Shown here: one piece after another, positions 5,488 to 7,940 of the stretch
How the letters are laid out: each line of letters starts with the position of its first letter
Position numbering within the stretch: position 1 is the stretch's first letter
Assembly: GCA_900548075.1 (NCBI GenBank)
Contig: URJD01000079.1
Coordinates: 1-7,940 of the forward strand
DNA: 7,940 bases
Reading direction: 5' to 3'
Source: an uncultured Collinsella sp.
GTDB lineage: Bacteria > Actinomycetota > Coriobacteriia > Coriobacteriales > Coriobacteriaceae
Made by a program: the position numbers and the translations under genes
The notes under the pieces: model-generated
Database searches by the model: none
Seen by the model: the letters and a program-made list of their open reading frames with translations, nothing else
What the model was told of the DNA's origin: nothing

Positions 5488-6561
5488 TTAGAGCTGCTCG
5501 AGAGCCTCGAGAGCGGCGTGGAGCTCAGCCTTGGCGGAGTACTCGACACCCTCGTCGTTGAGCGGAGTGCGCTTGCCCAGGGCGGCAAGAAGAGCACGGA
5601 TGGAGTGCTTGCGGTTCTCGGCCTCGACCCAGCACAGGGAGCGCTCGGGATCGTCCATGACCTCGTCGACGACCTCCTCATTGCGGGTGGCCGGCAGGCA
5701 GTGCATGAACTTGGAGTTCGGGCCGGCGAAGTTCATCATGTCCATGGTGACCTGATACTTGGGATAGAACACGTCCATGTAGTTCTCGCCCGAGACCTCC
5801 TCGTCGTACAGGCCATACCACACGTCGGTGTAGATGAAGTCGGCGCCCTTGATGCACTCGATGTCGTCGGAGATGACAACCGAGCCGCCGGAGACCTTGC
5901 AGTTCTCCTCGGCGATGGCCATCATCTGCTTGCCGAACTCGGCGCGCTCCTCGACGGTGCCAACGTGCAGGCCGCCGTCGGGAATCTGGTGGCCCTTAGG
6001 TCCAAACTGGACAAACTTCATGCCGACCTTGGAGGCGATGAACATGAGGGAGACGCAGACCTGGGTGGCGTCGCCGATGAAGGCCAGGGTGCAGTCCTCG
6101 ATCTTCTTGCCCTCGGGGAGGTTCTCGAGCATGGTCATGAGATCGCCCATCTCCTGCGTGGGATGGTTGAACTCGGACATGCCGTTGATGACGGGCACAG
6201 CGGAGCCCTCGGCGAGGCCGACGACGTCCTTGTGACGGTCAACGCGAGCCATCATGATATCGAGCAGCGAGCCCATAACGCGAGCGGTGTCGCCCAGGGA
6301 CTCGTGACCGCCGAGCTGGATGGTGCCAGGGCCATAGAACTGAGCATGGCCGCCGAGGTCGGTCATAGCAGTCTCGAAGGAAAGACGGGTGCGGGTGGAG
6401 ACCTGCTGGAAGATCATGCCAAGGCTCTTGTTACGGAGCAGGTGCGGATAATAACCGTCAACCTTGATGGCCTTCTTCATTGCCAGGCCAAGATCCTCGA
6501 TAGCCAGGATCTGCTCTTTGGTGAAGTCGTTGGTGTCGATGAAATCCTTAGGCAGTGCCAT
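5488..6561 (-). CDS. ptcA: Putrescine carbamoyltransferase
   Basis: This cytoplasmic transcarbamylase phosphorolyses N-carbamoylputrescine to putrescine and carbamoyl phosphate; it is also named aguB. The 357-residue product shows the carbamoyl-phosphate loop STRTR (55-59), the HPTQ motif (133-136) and HCLP (287-290), shared by all transcarbamylases. Ornithine carbamoyltransferase is the main alternative. Putrescine specificity is favoured by YGPGTIQLGGHES (76-88) in place of the typical OTC loop, by the long C-terminal helical tail (residues ~335-357) characteristic of putrescine enzymes, and by the neighbouring antiporter and agmatine deiminase genes. The start at 6561 has AAAGGA 7 bases upstream. 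It is the first gene of the agu set and is divergent from the LuxR-type regulator. Confidence 0.93.
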   Translation of the reverse strand: MALPKDFIDTNDFTKEQILAIEDLGLAMKKAIKVDGYYPHLLRNKSLGMIFQQVSTRTRLSFETAMTDLGGHAQFYGPGTIQLGGHESLGDTARVMGSLLDIMMARVDRHKDVVGLAEGSAVPVINGMSEFNHPTQEMGDLMTMLENLPEGKKIEDCTLAFIGDATQVCVSLMFIASKVGMKFVQFGPKGHQIPDGGLHVGTVEERAEFGKQMMAIAEENCKVSGGSVVISDDIECIKGADFIYTDVWYGLYDEEVSGENYMDVFYPKYQVTMDMMNFAGPNSKFMHCLPATRNEEVVDEVMDDPERSLCWVEAENRKHSIRALLAALGKRTPLNDEGVEYSAKAELHAALEALEQL

Positions 6562-6579
6562 ATCGATTTCCTTTCCGCC

Positions 6580-6638
6580 GGTCTTGCCGACTATTAACTA
6601 TGAGGCGCTCGAACATCACGCCTCGTGTTGACAAGACC
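6580..6638 (-). promoter_or_regulatory. Folded 5' leader of ptcA
   Basis: A 7-bp outer stem, GGTCTTG (6580-6586) with CAAGACC (6632-6638), encloses a 6-bp hairpin GAGGCG (6602-6607) with CGCCTC (6619-6624). The base of the fold ends 5 bases upstream of the ptcA Shine-Dalgarno (6569-6574), so it could influence ribosome access. It would lie inside the untranslated leader if transcription starts near 6710. Confidence 0.45.
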
Positions 6639-6716
6639 ATCATTCACCCGTATGCATTTTTTACCTAGTTTATTCGGGATTAAAGACCGTTCACGGAGTT
6701 ACACCCTCTCTAATCC

Positions 6717-6745
6717 AATATAAACCCGCAGGTCAAGAGTTTACA
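6717..6745 (-). promoter_or_regulatory. Candidate activator-dependent promoter of the agu genes
   Basis: On the minus strand TATATT (6722-6717) matches the -10 consensus at five of six positions. Seventeen bases upstream is a poor -35, TGTAAA (6745-6740). A weak -35 is expected of a promoter that needs an activator, and an inverted repeat lies just upstream at 6753-6776. An alternative -35, TTGACC (6736-6731), has no good -10 at proper spacing. The start would be near 6710, giving a leader of about 150 bases. Confidence 0.4.
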
Positions 6746-6752
6746 GGGGGTT

Positions 6753-6776
6753 TACCGTCTGGAACCGCGAACGGTA
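6753..6776. promoter_or_regulatory. Inverted repeat TACCGT-N12-ACGGTA, candidate regulator operator
   Basis: The half-sites TACCGT (6753-6758) and ACGGTA (6771-6776) are perfect inverted repeats separated by 12 bases in the divergent intergenic region. The centre would be about 54 bases upstream of the predicted agu start. A third related half-site, GAACGGTC on the minus strand (6685-6692), lies downstream. The location suits binding by the adjacent LuxR-type regulator, but that link is inferred from position only. Confidence 0.4.
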
Positions 6777-6892
6777 TACGGCTATGCTGTATCTTGGCAT
6801 TTAATCCGCAATGGAACGACCGGCGGAGGCATGTATACCCGGGGGATATAGCGGGCTCCATAAGTGATCAAAATGAGACAGGACGGTGACAG

Positions 6893-7858
6893 ATGGACAC
6901 ACTCATGTTCTTCTATACCCAAGCGATACTCGTACTCTGTATTGTGACGGCAGTGCTTTCGCTTGCCGCCTATGCCTCGTCCCGTCGACGCTTCTTTATC
7001 TATGGCAGTGGCGTTTTTATTTGCTACGCCATCGAAATGACTGAGATCTTCTTTTTTGAATACACGTTGCAAAACGAGAGTTTTCCGGCCAGCGACTATT
7101 ACTCAATTACCATGCCTGTGTTGCGGACCCTTGTGGCGACCGCTTCACAGGCTTTTATTTGGCTGATTGCCATGGACTTGCTCGATAAGCATTCTAAAAA
7201 GCAGTTCGCTATCCCCGTCTTAACGTTTTTGCTGTGCGAGTCGCTGGCTATCGTCGCAGTCCCCTCCGGCCCCATGCGTCAGTGGATCTACTACACGATA
7301 CGCCAGGCATTCCTTGTCTTTGTGGGACTGTATATCTTATGGACGGCTCATAAGAGTACAAAGGTTGAGCTGAAGGCACGCGTCAACAACCAGCGAAAGC
7401 ACCTGATTATCGGCGCTATTCTGGTCGGTTGCATCGTTGCCGAGGATTTCTACAACATCCTGGTCATCCCCATGAGTCTGGCACCCTCTTGGCTGCAGCT
7501 ATATCTGTCCGAGCGCAACTTTAGCGAGAACTTCTTTGCGTGCTACTTTGCGATTCTGTTGATTATCTACTCCTACCACGTGCTTTCAATCCGCATGCAG
7601 GAGGCGCCCGAGGAAAAGAACGTCAGCGATCTTGATCGACACATCGAAGAGCAGATGCCCTTCTATCGCAACGCCTACAAGCTCTCCAACCGCGAGACCG
7701 AGGTTATGCGTCTGGTCGTACTGGGCAAGTCGAACCAAGAGATCGCTGACGAACTCTTCCTTGCTGTGGGCACCGTCAAGACCCACATCCACAACATCCT
7801 GGTCAAAACCGAGCAGCAAAATCGCACCACGCTCATCCTCCACTTCTGGAAAAGGTAG
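6893..7858 (+). CDS. aguR: Membrane-anchored LuxR-type regulator, AguR-like
   Basis: This is a 321-residue one-component regulator. Seven hydrophobic segments lie at about residues 5-29, 34-56, 76-97, 104-123, 131-151, 169-192 and 212-232, with a basic linker (residues 152-169) before the sixth. A charged stretch (235-260) leads to a LuxR/FixJ helix-turn-helix at about 264-315 (LSNRETEVMRLV..GKSNQEIADELFLAVGTVKTHIHNILVK). There is no receiver or autoinducer-binding domain, so signal sensing must be through the membrane part. AguR of Streptococcus mutans and Lactococcus lactis is a membrane LuxR-type activator of agmatine genes, and this gene is divergent from an agmatine set, so activation of ptcA-aguD-aguA by external agmatine is the best hypothesis. 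Coriobacteriia have many similar regulators, so the symbol is provisional. The start at 6893 has only a weak AGGA (6880-6883); ATG 6905 is an alternative. Base composition is less G/C-rich than the neighbours. Confidence 0.8.
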   Translation: MDTLMFFYTQAILVLCIVTAVLSLAAYASSRRRFFIYGSGVFICYAIEMTEIFFFEYTLQNESFPASDYYSITMPVLRTLVATASQAFIWLIAMDLLDKHSKKQFAIPVLTFLLCESLAIVAVPSGPMRQWIYYTIRQAFLVFVGLYILWTAHKSTKVELKARVNNQRKHLIIGAILVGCIVAEDFYNILVIPMSLAPSWLQLYLSERNFSENFFACYFAILLIIYSYHVLSIRMQEAPEEKNVSDLDRHIEEQMPFYRNAYKLSNRETEVMRLVVLGKSNQEIADELFLAVGTVKTHIHNILVKTEQQNRTTLILHFWKR

Positions 7859-7940
7859 GTTACGCGGTTTTACCAAACCGCGTAACGGCTCGACGCTGCA
7901 AGCGCCCCTAGGCGGCAATCTGACGTTCAATCGTCGGTCG
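7859..7940 (+). other. Structured 3' element, copy 2 (cut by window end)
   Basis: The 28-base palindrome of copy 1 recurs identically at 7859-7886, starting on the base after the TAG stop of the LuxR gene. It is followed, at the same spacing, by GCTCGACGCTGCAA (7888-7901), a different stem-forming stretch (GCGCCCCTAG, 7902-7911) where copy 1 has CCCGCCAG, and then CGGCAATCTG (7913-7922), identical to copy 1 at 2071-2080. TTCAATCGTCGG (7926-7937) matches copy 3. The right arm should lie beyond the window. As copy 1 ends in a T run after its outer stem, this is probably also the transcript end of the regulator gene. Confidence 0.7.

Noticed and set aside
5518..6597. 359-codon open frame on the plus strand opposite ptcA
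   Set aside because: Shadow of ptcA: low-complexity Leu/Val/Gly/His-rich product, with no recognisable motif.
6628..6656. TTGACA-N17-TATGCA as a plus-strand promoter for the LuxR gene
   Set aside because: The -35 is perfect, but the -10 matches only three of six positions and would give a leader over 220 bases. The TTGACA also overlaps the arm of the ptcA leader fold. Not listed as a feature.
1..7940. tRNA, rRNA or CRISPR array
   Set aside because: No cloverleaf with a TTCRA loop, no rRNA-like tract and no evenly spaced direct repeats were seen. The only long direct repeat is the two-copy 3' element.

Overview
The window looks like chromosomal DNA of a high-GC Gram-positive gut actinobacterium, most likely a Coriobacteriia member such as Collinsella. 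This is inferred, not proven. The grounds are G/C-rich third codon positions, strong AGGAGG-type ribosome sites, a membrane-anchored LuxR regulator of a kind common in that class, and structured intergenic repeats. No 16S or other taxonomic marker is present.

Layout. Bases 1-404 (+) hold the end of an ABC exporter ATPase, closed by a strong intrinsic terminator (436-471). Bases 472-985 contain no gene. They hold an AT-rich segment bounded by two 49-bp inverted repeats (526-765) and then a good sigma70-type promoter (901-929) for a type I DAHP synthase (986-2017, +), the entry enzyme of the shikimate pathway. The convergent gap 2018-2350 carries two folded elements, one on each strand. Bases 2351-6561 (-) form an agmatine-catabolic gene set, transcribed in the order putrescine carbamoyltransferase (ptcA/aguB), APC-family antiporter (aguD-like), agmatine deiminase (aguA). 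Divergent from it is a gene for a protein with seven predicted membrane segments and a C-terminal LuxR helix-turn-helix (6893-7858, +), the architecture of the AguR activator of streptococcal and lactococcal agmatine systems.

Working together. The antiporter would import agmatine in exchange for putrescine. AguA would hydrolyse agmatine to N-carbamoylputrescine and ammonia. PtcA would split that with phosphate into putrescine and carbamoyl phosphate. The usual last enzyme, carbamate kinase (aguC/arcC), is absent from the cluster and must be elsewhere if ATP is to be gained. Unlike tightly packed streptococcal agu operons, the genes here are separated by 132 and 368 bases full of strong hairpins.

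The most unusual feature is a putative structured element that follows three genes. Two copies (2017-2157 and 7859-window end) begin with an identical 28-base palindrome at the TAG stop codon and share conserved downstream blocks around a variable stem. A third copy without the palindrome follows aguA on the minus strand. It may be a lineage-specific 3'-end RNA or terminator family.
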